A stretch of DNA of 64,000 nucleotides from Thermomonas sp. XSG. Its GTDB lineage: Bacteria > Pseudomonadota > Gammaproteobacteria > Xanthomonadales > Xanthomonadaceae. Position 1 is the first letter of the stretch. Each line of letters opens with the position of its first letter. Below, piece by piece: positions 55,268 to 63,936 of this stretch. The stretch covers positions 2,372,001 to 2,436,000 of the forward strand of contig NZ_CP061497.1 in assembly GCF_014678725.1 (NCBI RefSeq), given 5' to 3'. Under the pieces are notes generated by a model that did no database searches, had not been told where the DNA came from, and worked only from the letters and a program-made list of their open reading frames with translations. The translations under genes were made by a program, and so were the position numbers.

Positions 55268-56757
55268 AGGGCGCGGGTCGGCTGCTCGCGTCCGGCCGCC
55301 ACCTGGCGCCACAGCGCATCGACCCGCTTCTCAACCGATGGGTCGAGCTGGATCGGCTTGCTCCAGGTGCGGCTGGTTTCCGCCGGCCACTTGTTGGTGG
55401 CATCCAGCCCGAGTTTCGAGCCGAGGTTCGGCGTCGGGCTGGAGAAATCGAGGTAGTCGATCGGGGTCTTGTCGATCAGCACGCTGTCGCGGACCGGATC
55501 GACGCGGGTGGAGATCGCCCAGATCACCTGCGACCAGTCGCGCACGTCGATGTCCTCGTCGGTGACGATCACGAACTTGGTGTAGGTGAACTGGCGCAGG
55601 TAGGACCAGATGCCCATCATGATCCGGCGCGCGTGGCCGGGGTACTGCTTGCGGATCGACACCACCGCGATGCGGTAGGAACAGGCTTCCGGCGGCAGGT
55701 AGAAGTCGACGATTTCCGGGAACACCTTCCGCAGCAGCGGCACGAACACGTCGTTCAGCGCCATCGCCATCACCGAAGGTTCGTCGAACGGCGCGCGGCC
55801 CATGTAGCTGCCCTGGTAGATCGCGTCCCTGCGCAGGTGCATGCGCTGGATGGTCATCACCGGGAAGTGGTCCTGCGCGTTGTAGTAGCCGGTGTGGTCG
55901 CCGAACGGGCCTTCCAGCGCGGTGTCGGCCGGGTCGATGAAGCCCTCCAGCAGGATCTCGCAGCCGGCCGGCGCGTCCAGCCCGGTCAGCTTGCTGGGCC
56001 AGACGCGGGTGCGATGGCCGCGCAACAGGCCGGCGAATTCGTATTCCGACAGCGTGTCGGGAATCGGCGCCACCGCCGCCAGCAGGGTGGCCGGGTCGGC
56101 GCCGATCGCCACCAGCACCGGGAAGGGTTTACCTGGGTGCGTCGCCTTCCAGTCGGCGAAGTCCAGCGCGCCGCCGCGGTGCGGCAGCCAGCGCATGATG
56201 ATGCGGTTCCTGCCGATCACCTGCTGGCGATAGATCGCCACGTTCTGGCGCGGCTTGCGGGTGCCTCGGGTGACCACCAGACCAAGGGTGATGAGCTTGG
56301 CCGCATCTTCCGGCCAGCAGCGCTGGATCGGCAGGCGCGACAGGTCGACGTCGTCGCCTTCCAGCGTTTCATGCTGGAACGCCGCTTCGCGCACCTTCTG
56401 CGGGGCCACGTGCGCCAGCTGCGCCAGTTCCGGCCAGCTGCCCAGCGCGTCGCGCAGGCTGGACGGCCAACGCGGTTCGCGGATCGCCGCCAGCAGCTCG
56501 CCGAGCTCGCGCAGCGAGGCCAGCGGGCGGCCGGCCAGCGCCGCCTCGATGCGGTCGCGGTGGCCGTACAGGTTGCCGAGATAGGCGTGTTCGCTGCCAA
56601 TGGGGTGTTCCATCAGCAGCGCGGGCCCGCCCTCGCGCAGGGCGCGCAGGCTGAGCGAGGTGGTTTCGAGATCGGGGTCGACCGGCTCGCCGACGCGCTG
56701 CAGGCGTCCCTGGCGTTCGAGTGCGGATAGGTAGGCGCGCAGGTCGTGGAAGCTCAT
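55264..56757 (-). CDS. ubiD: 4-hydroxy-3-polyprenylbenzoate decarboxylase UbiD
   Basis: 497 aa from ATG 56755-56757, normal UbiD length. Prenylated-FMN decarboxylase sequence: 'MSFHDLRAYLSALERQG', 'NVAIYRQQVIGRNRIIMRW', 'EFAGLLRGHRT', 'LEGPFGDHTGYY' (active-site Glu-Arg-Glu region), 'KFVIVTDEDIDVRDW' and 'ATNKWPAE' near the end. It decarboxylates the quinone ring in ubiquinone synthesis without using oxygen, so it suits this cluster. The partner UbiX is not in the window. Overlaps the upstream PLP-enzyme gene by 4 nt; the stop codon lies in a REP element. Confidence 0.95.
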   Translation of the reverse strand: MSFHDLRAYLSALERQGRLQRVGEPVDPDLETTSLSLRALREGGPALLMEHPIGSEHAYLGNLYGHRDRIEAALAGRPLASLRELGELLAAIREPRWPSSLRDALGSWPELAQLAHVAPQKVREAAFQHETLEGDDVDLSRLPIQRCWPEDAAKLITLGLVVTRGTRKPRQNVAIYRQQVIGRNRIIMRWLPHRGGALDFADWKATHPGKPFPVLVAIGADPATLLAAVAPIPDTLSEYEFAGLLRGHRTRVWPSKLTGLDAPAGCEILLEGFIDPADTALEGPFGDHTGYYNAQDHFPVMTIQRMHLRRDAIYQGSYMGRAPFDEPSVMAMALNDVFVPLLRKVFPEIVDFYLPPEACSYRIAVVSIRKQYPGHARRIMMGIWSYLRQFTYTKFVIVTDEDIDVRDWSQVIWAISTRVDPVRDSVLIDKTPIDYLDFSSPTPNLGSKLGLDATNKWPAETSRTWSKPIQLDPSVEKRVDALWRQVAAGREQPTRAL

Positions 56758-57860
56758 GAAGAACCGTCGGGTGGCGTGAATGTTCCGGTGGCCAGCGCCA
56801 TGGCCACCGACTGCTGCCAGGGCGCGATGTCGAGGCCGTGCGCATCGCGCCAGCCGGGATCGAACAGGGTCTGCTGGTAGCGCTTGCCGCGGTCGCAGAG
56901 CAGGCTGACGATGCTGCCGCGTTCGCCACGTGCGCGCATGTCCGAGGCCAGCTGCAGGCAGGCGGCGAAATTGGTGCCGGAAGAGCCGCCGTAGCGGGTG
57001 CCCAGTAGGTCTTCCAGCTGCAGGGCGGCCGCGATGGAGGCGGCGTCCTCGACTTCGACCACCGCGTCCACCACGTCGAAGATGAAGCCGGGTTCCACCC
57101 GCGGGCGGCCGATGCCCTCGATCAGGGTGGGCCTGCTGGCCACTGCGTTGCGGTCGCGCCGACGCCAGCCATGCACATAGCTGCTGCCGGCCGGTTCGGC
57201 CACGCACAGGCGGGTGGCCATGCGCCGGTAGCGCAGGTAGCGCCCGATGGTGGCGGAGGTGCCGCCGGTGCCCACGCCGCAGACGATCCACGACGGCTCC
57301 GGCTGCGGTTCGCGGCGCAACTGGCCGAGGATGGATTCGGCGATGTTATTGTTGCCGCGCCAGTCGGTGGCGCGTTCGGCGAGGCCGAACTGGTCGAGGT
57401 GGCAGGCACCGTTGGCGGCGTGCTCGGCGGCGCGCGCGTGCACCTGCGCGGGGTCTTCGACCAGGTCGCACTGGCCGCCCAGCGCCTGCACGTCGAGGAT
57501 CTTCTGTGGCGCGGTGCAGGCCGGCATCACCGCGATGAACGGCAGCCCCAGCAGGCGCGCGAACCACGCCTCGGAAATCGCGGTGCTGCCCGAGGAGGCG
57601 TCCACCACCGTCTGTCCCGGCTGCAGCCGGCCGTTGCACAGTGCGTACAGGTACAGCGAGCGCGCCAACCGGTGCTTGAGGCTGCCGGTGGGATGGCTGG
57701 CCTCGTCCTTGAAGTAGAAGGCGATGTCCGGGAAGCCGGGGAAATCCAGCCGCAGCAGGTGGGTGTCGGCCGAGCGCGTGGCCTCCTGTTCCAGCAGGGC
57801 CAGTGCATCGTGCACCCAGGCGCGGGCGGCGGCGTCGGTACGGATCGTGGTCGTGTTCAT
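56754..57860 (-). CDS. PLP-dependent cysteine-synthase-family protein
   Basis: 368 aa. Fold type II PLP enzyme: Lys in 'ASHPTGSLKHRLARSLY' (Schiff-base Lys), 'VVDASSGSTAISEAWFARLLG' (substrate loop, SSGST), and 'WIVCGVGTGGTSATIGRYLR' (phosphate-binding glycine loop GTGGT). Compared with CysK/CysM it has an extended C-terminal half ('LEDLLGTRYGGSSGTNFAACLQLA', 'LLCDRGKRYQQTLF'), as in the cysteine synthase-like lyases that split cysteine to sulfide. Its role beside ubiD is unclear; sulfide supply for iron-sulfur clusters or a cysteine desulfhydrase is possible. Confidence 0.85.
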   Translation of the reverse strand: MNTTTIRTDAAARAWVHDALALLEQEATRSADTHLLRLDFPGFPDIAFYFKDEASHPTGSLKHRLARSLYLYALCNGRLQPGQTVVDASSGSTAISEAWFARLLGLPFIAVMPACTAPQKILDVQALGGQCDLVEDPAQVHARAAEHAANGACHLDQFGLAERATDWRGNNNIAESILGQLRREPQPEPSWIVCGVGTGGTSATIGRYLRYRRMATRLCVAEPAGSSYVHGWRRRDRNAVASRPTLIEGIGRPRVEPGFIFDVVDAVVEVEDAASIAAALQLEDLLGTRYGGSSGTNFAACLQLASDMRARGERGSIVSLLCDRGKRYQQTLFDPGWRDAHGLDIAPWQQSVAMALATGTFTPPDGSS

Positions 57861-57891
57861 GCGCCCATGATCCCGCGTCCGCCGCCGATCC

Positions 57892-59835
57892 TCAATTTCC
57901 CGCTGCCAGCAGCGCGCGCACGCGCACGCCGAGGTAGTCGAAGTAGCGGTCGATGTAGCTGATGCCGTTCTCGTGGTCGATCAGGTACGGGTTCATCAGC
58001 GTGTGGCGCAGGATCATCAGCCGGTCGCCGCCGTCCTCGCCCAGCGTGGCCACATCCAGCCCCAACGCATCGAGGATGCGGCGGGTCTCGGTCTCGCCCA
58101 GCGCTTCCGGCCGCAGGGTGGTCACCGAGCCGAAGAACTGCTTGTCCTGCAGCGGCTTGCTCGGGTCGCTGCGCAGCTCATCGTGCAGTCGGCGGACGAA
58201 GGCGTTGGCGGCGGCTACGTGGCGGTTGCCGACGGGATTGAGGGCGAAGCAGACCAGGTTGCTGTCCGGCGCGAACGGCACCACCGCGCGGACCACGTCG
58301 TGCAGGTCGCCGGCGAAGCGCAGCGCGCGCGCGTGGAAGGCTTCGGCCGAGCGGATGGTCTGCGCCGGCAACCGGCCGAAATGCGCGTGGTCCAGCGGCA
58401 GCACCTTGTGGGTGACATACACGCCGGCCACCGCCGCCCCGGACTTGGAGCCTTCGGGGATGAACTGGCCGAGGCTGCGATAGCGGCCCATGTAGTCCTT
58501 CGGCGCCTCGCCGTGGAACACGTAATCGGCTTCCTCCGACAGCAGCGCCACCGCGCGGTGGTCGCGGCAGATGAAGGCGCCGGCGCCGTAGGGCAGGTAG
58601 CCGAGCTTGTGCGGATCCACCGTCACCGAATCGGTGTCGCCCAGCGCGGCGATGGCCAAATACACCTCGGGCGAGGGGAAGGCGGTGAAGCCGGCGGCGA
58701 TCTCCTCGCGCGGGCGCAGGCTGCCGTCCTCGTTGCGGAACAGGGTGGCGAGGTAGCCGCCCCACGCGGCATCGACGTGCACCGCGAATCCCAACCCACG
58801 CGCGGCGAAGCGCTGGCGTGCATCCACCACCGCGTCGATCGGGTCGATCGTGCCGTATTCGGTGGTGCCCATCACCGCCACCGCCACCAGCACCGGCTGG
58901 CGCTCGCGCAGGCAGCGCTCGAGGGTGGCTTCCAGCGCGTCGGCGTCGATGCGCATGCCGCGCTCGGGCAGCAGTTCCAGCTGCGCGCGGCCCAGTCCCA
59001 ATAGTTTGCAGCCCTTGCTCCACGAGTAATGGGCGGTGATCGGCGCCAGCACCTTCGGCAGCTTCAGCGTGGGATGGGCGGCGAAGAAGCCGGCCAGCCC
59101 GCGCTGCTCGATGCGTTCGCCCTGCACGCGCGCCTGCCAGCGCCGACGCTCGCCCGCGCTGGCTTGCGCGAGCCACTGGCCCCAGCGGTCCACCAGCGCA
59201 GTGGCCTGGTGCGGATGCAGGTTGAACGCGCTCCATGCGTCTTCTGGCAGCTCGAGGTCGGGCACGCCCGCCGCCAGCAGCGCCACCGGAAACGCCTTCT
59301 GCGCCAGCGCCAGCCGCAGCGCCTGGTAGTTGGCCAGCGTGCCGCCGGAGGTCAGGTGGCCGAAGGCGCAGTCCGGGCGCGCCGGGTCGTTGACGTAGCC
59401 GAGCATCCCGGCCAGCTGCAGGCCCACCTTCACCTCCAGCTCCACCGTCACCGGCGCAGCGTCTTCGGAGACGTTGTTGGGGTTGTAGGGCAGGGTCAGG
59501 ATCTGCGCGGCAAGCCCGGGCAGCAGCAGGTCGGAGGCCATGTGGCCGATGTAGCGCGGGCTGTGGAACGGCACCGACTTCTTCAGCGCCGCCGACAGCT
59601 GGTGCAGCTCGCGGCGCATGCGCGCCTCGAACGCCTGGTATTCCGGGTGCTGCGCAGCCGCGGTGGAGATCGCCGGCGGGTCTTCGGGATGGAAATTGCG
59701 CCGCCAGTAGACGTGGTCGCGCAGGAACTCGACGACGAGCTTCTCCAGCAGCGAATCGTTCTCACCGTAGGGGCCGAGGAAGCAGGCATCGGGTACGCGC
59801 GGCTGCGCGGCGGAGGAGGGCGTCGCGGATTGCAT
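57892..59835 (-). CDS. PLP-dependent group II decarboxylase (tyrosine/glutamate decarboxylase-like)
   Basis: 647 aa from ATG 59833-59835 (CCGGAGCC upstream). PLP-binding Lys410 in 'TVDPHKLGYLPYGAGAF' is typical of aromatic/glutamate-type decarboxylases. Also 'HVYWRRNFHPEDPP', 'PRYIGHMASDLLLPGLA', 'NNVSEDAAPVTVELEVKVG', 'GHLTSGGTLANYQALR' and 'FAVHVDAAWGGYL' (Asp contacting the pyridine). Length and N-terminal part resemble long TyrDC-type enzymes. The substrate (Tyr, Glu, Asp or another acid) cannot be read off. Neighbour of the cysteine-synthase-like gene (31 nt). Confidence 0.88.
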   Translation of the reverse strand: MQSATPSSAAQPRVPDACFLGPYGENDSLLEKLVVEFLRDHVYWRRNFHPEDPPAISTAAAQHPEYQAFEARMRRELHQLSAALKKSVPFHSPRYIGHMASDLLLPGLAAQILTLPYNPNNVSEDAAPVTVELEVKVGLQLAGMLGYVNDPARPDCAFGHLTSGGTLANYQALRLALAQKAFPVALLAAGVPDLELPEDAWSAFNLHPHQATALVDRWGQWLAQASAGERRRWQARVQGERIEQRGLAGFFAAHPTLKLPKVLAPITAHYSWSKGCKLLGLGRAQLELLPERGMRIDADALEATLERCLRERQPVLVAVAVMGTTEYGTIDPIDAVVDARQRFAARGLGFAVHVDAAWGGYLATLFRNEDGSLRPREEIAAGFTAFPSPEVYLAIAALGDTDSVTVDPHKLGYLPYGAGAFICRDHRAVALLSEEADYVFHGEAPKDYMGRYRSLGQFIPEGSKSGAAVAGVYVTHKVLPLDHAHFGRLPAQTIRSAEAFHARALRFAGDLHDVVRAVVPFAPDSNLVCFALNPVGNRHVAAANAFVRRLHDELRSDPSKPLQDKQFFGSVTTLRPEALGETETRRILDALGLDVATLGEDGGDRLMILRHTLMNPYLIDHENGISYIDRYFDYLGVRVRALLAAGN

Positions 59836-59852
59836 CGGAGGCTCCGGGAAAG

Positions 59853-60263
59853 TCAGCCCAGCAGGGGCAGCAGCCAGCCGGCGGGGTGATGCATGCGGGC
59901 GATGCCGTAGATGAACAGGAAGGTGGCCAGTGCAGCCACGTAGAAAAAGGCCCGTTGCGGGCGGCTGCGTTTCTCGCGCATCGCCAGAATGCCCAGCACC
60001 ACGTAGGCCACCACCAGCACCAGCTTCAGCGACAGCCAGCCGTTGGCGAACATCGCGCCGGGCAGCATCGAGAACAGCATCGCGGCCGAGGTCAGCAGGA
60101 TCGTGTCGACCGTGTAGCTGGTGTATTTCGGCAGCCAGTGGCGCGGCCAGCGTGCGCCCAGCAGGGCGGCCCCGCCGCGCAGCGCGAAGATCGCGCCGCT
60201 GCACATCACCGCGTGCACGTGCGTCCATTTGACCTGGGGATAGAACTCCATCATCGGCGACAT
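59853..60263 (-). CDS. SirB2-family membrane protein
   Basis: 136 aa, four membrane spans: 'THVHAVMCSGAIFALRGGAALL', 'DTILLTSAAMLFSMLP', 'WLSLKLVLVVAYVVLGILAM' and 'AFFYVAALATFLFIYGIARM'. The pattern 'K..H..aa..s...f.lRg' and 'YTVDTILLTSA' is SirB2. Proteins of this type recur in denitrification loci next to nnrS; the function is unknown. 10 nt downstream of nnrS; ATG at 60261-60263. Confidence 0.88.
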   Translation of the reverse strand: MSPMMEFYPQVKWTHVHAVMCSGAIFALRGGAALLGARWPRHWLPKYTSYTVDTILLTSAAMLFSMLPGAMFANGWLSLKLVLVVAYVVLGILAMREKRSRPQRAFFYVAALATFLFIYGIARMHHPAGWLLPLLG

Positions 60264-60273
60264 GCGCAGGTCC

Positions 60274-61524
60274 TCAGCCCGGCCGCCCGTCGGCGCGCGG
60301 GTGCAGGTAGATCGACAGCGAACGCAGCACCCACGGCAGGAAGGCCAGCAGCCAGCCGGCGGCGGCGACCACCTGCCAGAAGTAGGAATCCGGCGCGGCC
60401 TCGGCGGCGATCCGGGTCAGCGCGACCAGCTGCAGCGCGGCGAAGGCGAACCAGCCCACCGCCGGCATCGCCATCGGCCGGCCGGAATGGCCCTGCGTTA
60501 CCCGCGTCACCATCGCCACCAGCAGGCTGCCGAAGAAGCCGATGAACAGCGCGTGCGCCGGCCCGCGGCCGAGCACGAATTCGCCACCGGCGGCATAGAG
60601 GGCGCTCTGCACGGCATAGAGCGCGAACGCCACCGGCAGCCAGGCAAAGCCCAGGAACAGCACCCACAGGATCCCCGGCGCCTTGCCGCGCGGCCACCAG
60701 CGCACCAGCACCAGCGCGCTGCCGACGGCCAGCAGCGCATCGACCGGCCACATCCAGGCATTCGCATGCGCCAGCTCCAGCGCGAGGTGCGCCAGCAGCA
60801 GCGCCCACAGCGAGGCCAGCACCCACAGTGGTCGCCACGCGCGGTAGCCGGGGATGATATTGCCGGCGAAGAACGGGAACATCCGGTGCGCCACCGTCGC
60901 GTACACCGGCAGCAGCAGCCCGAACGTGCCGAACTTGATCGACACCGTCACCGCCCACGGCCCGGCGCCGTGCAGGTGCGCCGCCATCAGCAGCAGGCCA
61001 GCCAGGCCGAACGACAGCGCGGCAAAGCACGACCAGGCGTGCCAGGTCGGCCCCTTGCCGGCGCGGCGCTCGGCCAGCAGCACGCGCAGCAGCTGCGACA
61101 GGCCGTAGGTCCAGCCGACCAGCGACATCACCACGCCGATGTGGACCATTGCCGCCTGCCCCAGCAGCATGCCGCCGACCACCGCCAACTGGCCACCCAG
61201 CAGGCCCAGCCCCACCGGCACGTAGTGCCAGCGCGACAGGTCGGGCGTGCCGGTCCAGCGCGGGAAGGTGGTCAACAGGAAGCCGAACATGAACGGCGGC
61301 AGCAGCTGGTACTGCATGACGAAGGCGTGCATCCAGCCGCCGAACGGCGTGCCGGTGGGCAGGCCGATGGCGCCCCAGCGGGCATCGATGAGCCACAGCA
61401 ACCACCAGCTCATCGCCAGCAGCACGTTGACCGCGCCGACGAAGAACAGCAGCCGGTGCGGGGCTTCCGCCAGCAGGGCGGGTGATAGACCGCCTCCGGT
61501 CTCGTTGTGAAGGTTCCTGTCCAT
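60274..61524 (-). CDS. nnrS: NnrS-family heme-copper membrane protein
   Basis: 416 aa, about twelve membrane spans. NnrS features: 'APHRLLFFVGAVNVLLAM', 'WMHAFVMQYQLLPPFMFGFLLTTFPRW' (His and the 'FGFLLT..PRW' motif), 'MAAHLHGAG', 'VAHRMFPFFAGNIIPG' and 'AHALFIGFFGSLLVAMVTRVTQGHSGRP' (His ligands). NnrS proteins bind heme and copper and protect against nitric oxide stress. A FNR-type box whose class II start would be at the A of the ATG (61524) lies directly upstream, implying a leaderless mRNA. Confidence 0.93.
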   Translation of the reverse strand: MDRNLHNETGGGLSPALLAEAPHRLLFFVGAVNVLLAMSWWLLWLIDARWGAIGLPTGTPFGGWMHAFVMQYQLLPPFMFGFLLTTFPRWTGTPDLSRWHYVPVGLGLLGGQLAVVGGMLLGQAAMVHIGVVMSLVGWTYGLSQLLRVLLAERRAGKGPTWHAWSCFAALSFGLAGLLLMAAHLHGAGPWAVTVSIKFGTFGLLLPVYATVAHRMFPFFAGNIIPGYRAWRPLWVLASLWALLLAHLALELAHANAWMWPVDALLAVGSALVLVRWWPRGKAPGILWVLFLGFAWLPVAFALYAVQSALYAAGGEFVLGRGPAHALFIGFFGSLLVAMVTRVTQGHSGRPMAMPAVGWFAFAALQLVALTRIAAEAAPDSYFWQVVAAAGWLLAFLPWVLRSLSIYLHPRADGRPG

Positions 61525-61558
61525 GGCGGGAGTGTCGCGCGCGCGGGTGATGCCTGCC

Positions 61559-61572
61559 TTGATTCAGGTCAT
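61559..61572 (-). promoter_or_regulatory. FNR-type box of nnrS-sirB2
   Basis: TTGATTCAGGTCAT, two mismatches to TTGAT-N4-ATCAA. Centre 61565.5; a start 41.5 bp downstream falls at 61524, the first base of the nnrS ATG. Confidence 0.65.
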
Positions 61573-61624
61573 CCGGCAGCAGCCATTTGCCCCGCTGGCC
61601 GGGAGGCCCACGCCGGGCCGTGGC

Positions 61625-61662
61625 GCAAAAAAAAAAACGGGGACGGCCTTGGCCGTCCCCGT
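61625..61662 (-). terminator. Strong Rho-independent terminator of the nitric oxide reductase gene
   Basis: ACGGGGACGGCC (61637-61648), loop TT, GGCCGTCCCCGT (61651-61662): a perfect 12-bp stem with a run of A on the left (T-run on the minus strand). It lies 24 nt past the norZ stop. It also separates this gene from the nnrS promoter. Confidence 0.92.
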
Positions 61663-61686
61663 GGTGTTGACGCTTGTGGCGATGGA

Positions 61687-63936
61687 TCAGTTTGCAGCGA
61701 GCTTCGGCTTCAGCCACTTGCGGGCGATGAACAGCGCCAGCAGCAGCGCGCCCGCGGAGAACACCAGGTCGCCCGGCATGCGCATCCACACCAGCATGTC
61801 GATGATCGGGCGGTTCATGAACTCGGCGGAGCGGGCGAACCAGTAGCCGTTCTCCAGCGCCGCGTTGAGCTGCAGCACACCCATCGGCAGCAGGGTCAGC
61901 AAGCCCATCAGGCCGAGGCCGATGTTGAGGCTCCAGAACGCGCCGCGCAGCAGGCCGTTCGGCCATTCCACCTGCGGACGCAGGCCGCGCAGGCAGAACA
62001 GCATCAGGCCGATGCCCAGCATGCCGTATACGCCGAACAACGCGGTGTGGCCATGCAGTGCGGTCAGGTTCATGCCCTGCATGTAGTACAGCGCGATCGG
62101 GGTATTGACGAGGAAGCCGAACAGGCCGGCACCCACCAGGTTCCAGAAGCTGGTGGCCAGGAAGAACATGATCGGCCAGCGGTAGCGTTCCATCCACGGC
62201 GTGGCGCGGCTGTGGCTCCAGGTCTCGTAGGCTTCCAGCCCGATCAGCGCCAGCGGCACCACTTCCAGCGCCGAGAAGGTGGCGCCCAGCGCGACCGCCG
62301 CAGTGGTGGTGCCGGAGAAGTACAGGTGGTGGAACATGCCCAGTACGCCACCCGCCATGTACACGATGGTGGCGAACAGCACATTGATGGTGGCCGACTT
62401 GCCACGCAGCAGGCCCAGCTTCACGAACAGGAAGCTCAGCACCGCCACCGCGAACACTTCGAAGAAGCCTTCCACCCACAGGTGCACCACCCACCAGCGC
62501 CAGTAATCCACCACCGACATGTGGCTCTTTTCGCCCCACATCAGGCCGGCGCCGTAGAACAGGGCGATGGCGACGGTGGACAGGAACAGCAGGCCCACGA
62601 TCGAGGACATCTCGTCCTTGCGCTTGAGCGCCGGCCACAGCGAACGGCCCATCAGCAGCAGCCACAGCAGCAGGCCGATGAACAGGAACGCCTGCCAGAA
62701 GCGGCCGATATCGACGTACTCCCAGCCCTGGTGGCCGAACCAGAAGTTGTACTTCATGTCCATCTTCTGCATCACCGCGAACCACTGGCCGGCGAAGGCG
62801 CCCACCACGATGATCAACAGGCAGACGAACAGGAAGTTCACCCCCGCGCGCTGGTACTTCGGCTCATGGCCCGATACCGCCGGGGCGATGTACAGGCCGG
62901 TGGCCAGCCATGCGGTGGCGATCCACAGCACAGCCAGCTGGGTGTGCCAGCTGCGGGTCAGCGAGTAGGGCAGGATTTCGGAGATGGCGAAGCCGTAGGC
63001 TTCCTGGCCTTCCACCTGGTAGTGCGCGGTGGTTGCGCCCAGCAGGATCTGGCACAGGAACAGCGCAACGACCACCCAGAAGTACTTGGCGGTGGCCTTC
63101 ATCGACGGCGTGATGGTGATGCCCTGCAGCGGGTCTTTCGCCGGCGGCGTGGGCAGCGCTTCCTTGCCGTGGTAGGCGGCGTAGTGCCATGCCAGCAGGC
63201 CGATGCCGCCGATCAGGAACAGGATCGAGAACACCGACCAGATGAAGTTGTCCGAGGTCGGCTTGTTGCCGATCAGCGGCTCATACGGCCAGTTGTTGGT
63301 GTAGGTGCGGTTCTCGTAGCCGGGGCGGTCGGTGCCCGCGGCCCATGCAGCCCAGAAGAAGAAGCCGGTCATCGCACGGCGGCTGTCCGCATCGGGCAGC
63401 GTGCCTTCGCGCATGGCGTAGGCTTCACGCAGCTCGCGGGTGGCCGGGTCGTTGGAGAACAGGCTCTCGTAGTGCGCAGCCACGACGCTGATCGCCTGCG
63501 CGCGCTGGTTGCTGACCACGATTTCGTTCTTGGCCGCGTCGTAGGTGTTGGTCCGCATCAACGGCTTGACCGTGGCCTGGGTCTTGGCCTTGTCGGTCTC
63601 GTCCATGCTGTCGTAGGACTGGCCGGTATCGGCGCGCGCTTGCAGTTCCAGCATGGCCACGATTTCGCGGTGCAGCCAGTCGGCCGACCAGTCGGGCGCG
63701 ATCAGCGCGCCGTGGCCCCAGACGGAGCCGAGTTGCTGGCCGCCGATGCTCTGCCAGACCTGCTGGCCCTTCTGGATGTCGTCCTTGGTGTAAAGCACCT
63801 GGCCGTTGGCCGCGACGACGCGATCTGGAATGGGGGGCTTGGTCTGGATCAGATCCACGCCAAGCCAAAGCATGACGGCGAAGCTTGCGGCCAGGAGGGC
63901 CCCCAAGCCCAGCCATAGCCGTTTGGTGATGGACAT
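61687..63936 (-). CDS. norZ: Quinol-dependent nitric oxide reductase (qNOR)
   Basis: 749 aa from ATG 63934-63936 (GGGAGAG upstream); the frame extends 15 codons further but those do not look like a start. Fused type: the N-terminal part ('VAANGQVLYTKDDIQKGQQVWQSIGGQQLGSVWGHG', partly quoted) replaces the cytochrome c subunit of cNOR, as in quinol-oxidising NorB. Catalytic part with 'HLWVEGFFEVFAVAVL' (Glu and His), 'MFHHLYFSGT' and 'MNLTALHGHTALFGVYGM' for the heme and FeB ligands. About fourteen membrane spans. Reduces nitric oxide to nitrous oxide, using ubiquinol. Nothing of nosZ is visible in the window. Confidence 0.96.
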   Translation of the reverse strand: MSITKRLWLGLGALLAASFAVMLWLGVDLIQTKPPIPDRVVAANGQVLYTKDDIQKGQQVWQSIGGQQLGSVWGHGALIAPDWSADWLHREIVAMLELQARADTGQSYDSMDETDKAKTQATVKPLMRTNTYDAAKNEIVVSNQRAQAISVVAAHYESLFSNDPATRELREAYAMREGTLPDADSRRAMTGFFFWAAWAAGTDRPGYENRTYTNNWPYEPLIGNKPTSDNFIWSVFSILFLIGGIGLLAWHYAAYHGKEALPTPPAKDPLQGITITPSMKATAKYFWVVVALFLCQILLGATTAHYQVEGQEAYGFAISEILPYSLTRSWHTQLAVLWIATAWLATGLYIAPAVSGHEPKYQRAGVNFLFVCLLIIVVGAFAGQWFAVMQKMDMKYNFWFGHQGWEYVDIGRFWQAFLFIGLLLWLLLMGRSLWPALKRKDEMSSIVGLLFLSTVAIALFYGAGLMWGEKSHMSVVDYWRWWVVHLWVEGFFEVFAVAVLSFLFVKLGLLRGKSATINVLFATIVYMAGGVLGMFHHLYFSGTTTAAVALGATFSALEVVPLALIGLEAYETWSHSRATPWMERYRWPIMFFLATSFWNLVGAGLFGFLVNTPIALYYMQGMNLTALHGHTALFGVYGMLGIGLMLFCLRGLRPQVEWPNGLLRGAFWSLNIGLGLMGLLTLLPMGVLQLNAALENGYWFARSAEFMNRPIIDMLVWMRMPGDLVFSAGALLLALFIARKWLKPKLAAN

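Noticed and set aside
55089-55565. A 158-codon plus-strand frame across the REP elements
   Set aside because: It is made of REP repeat and the antisense of ubiD, without ribosome site or coding features.
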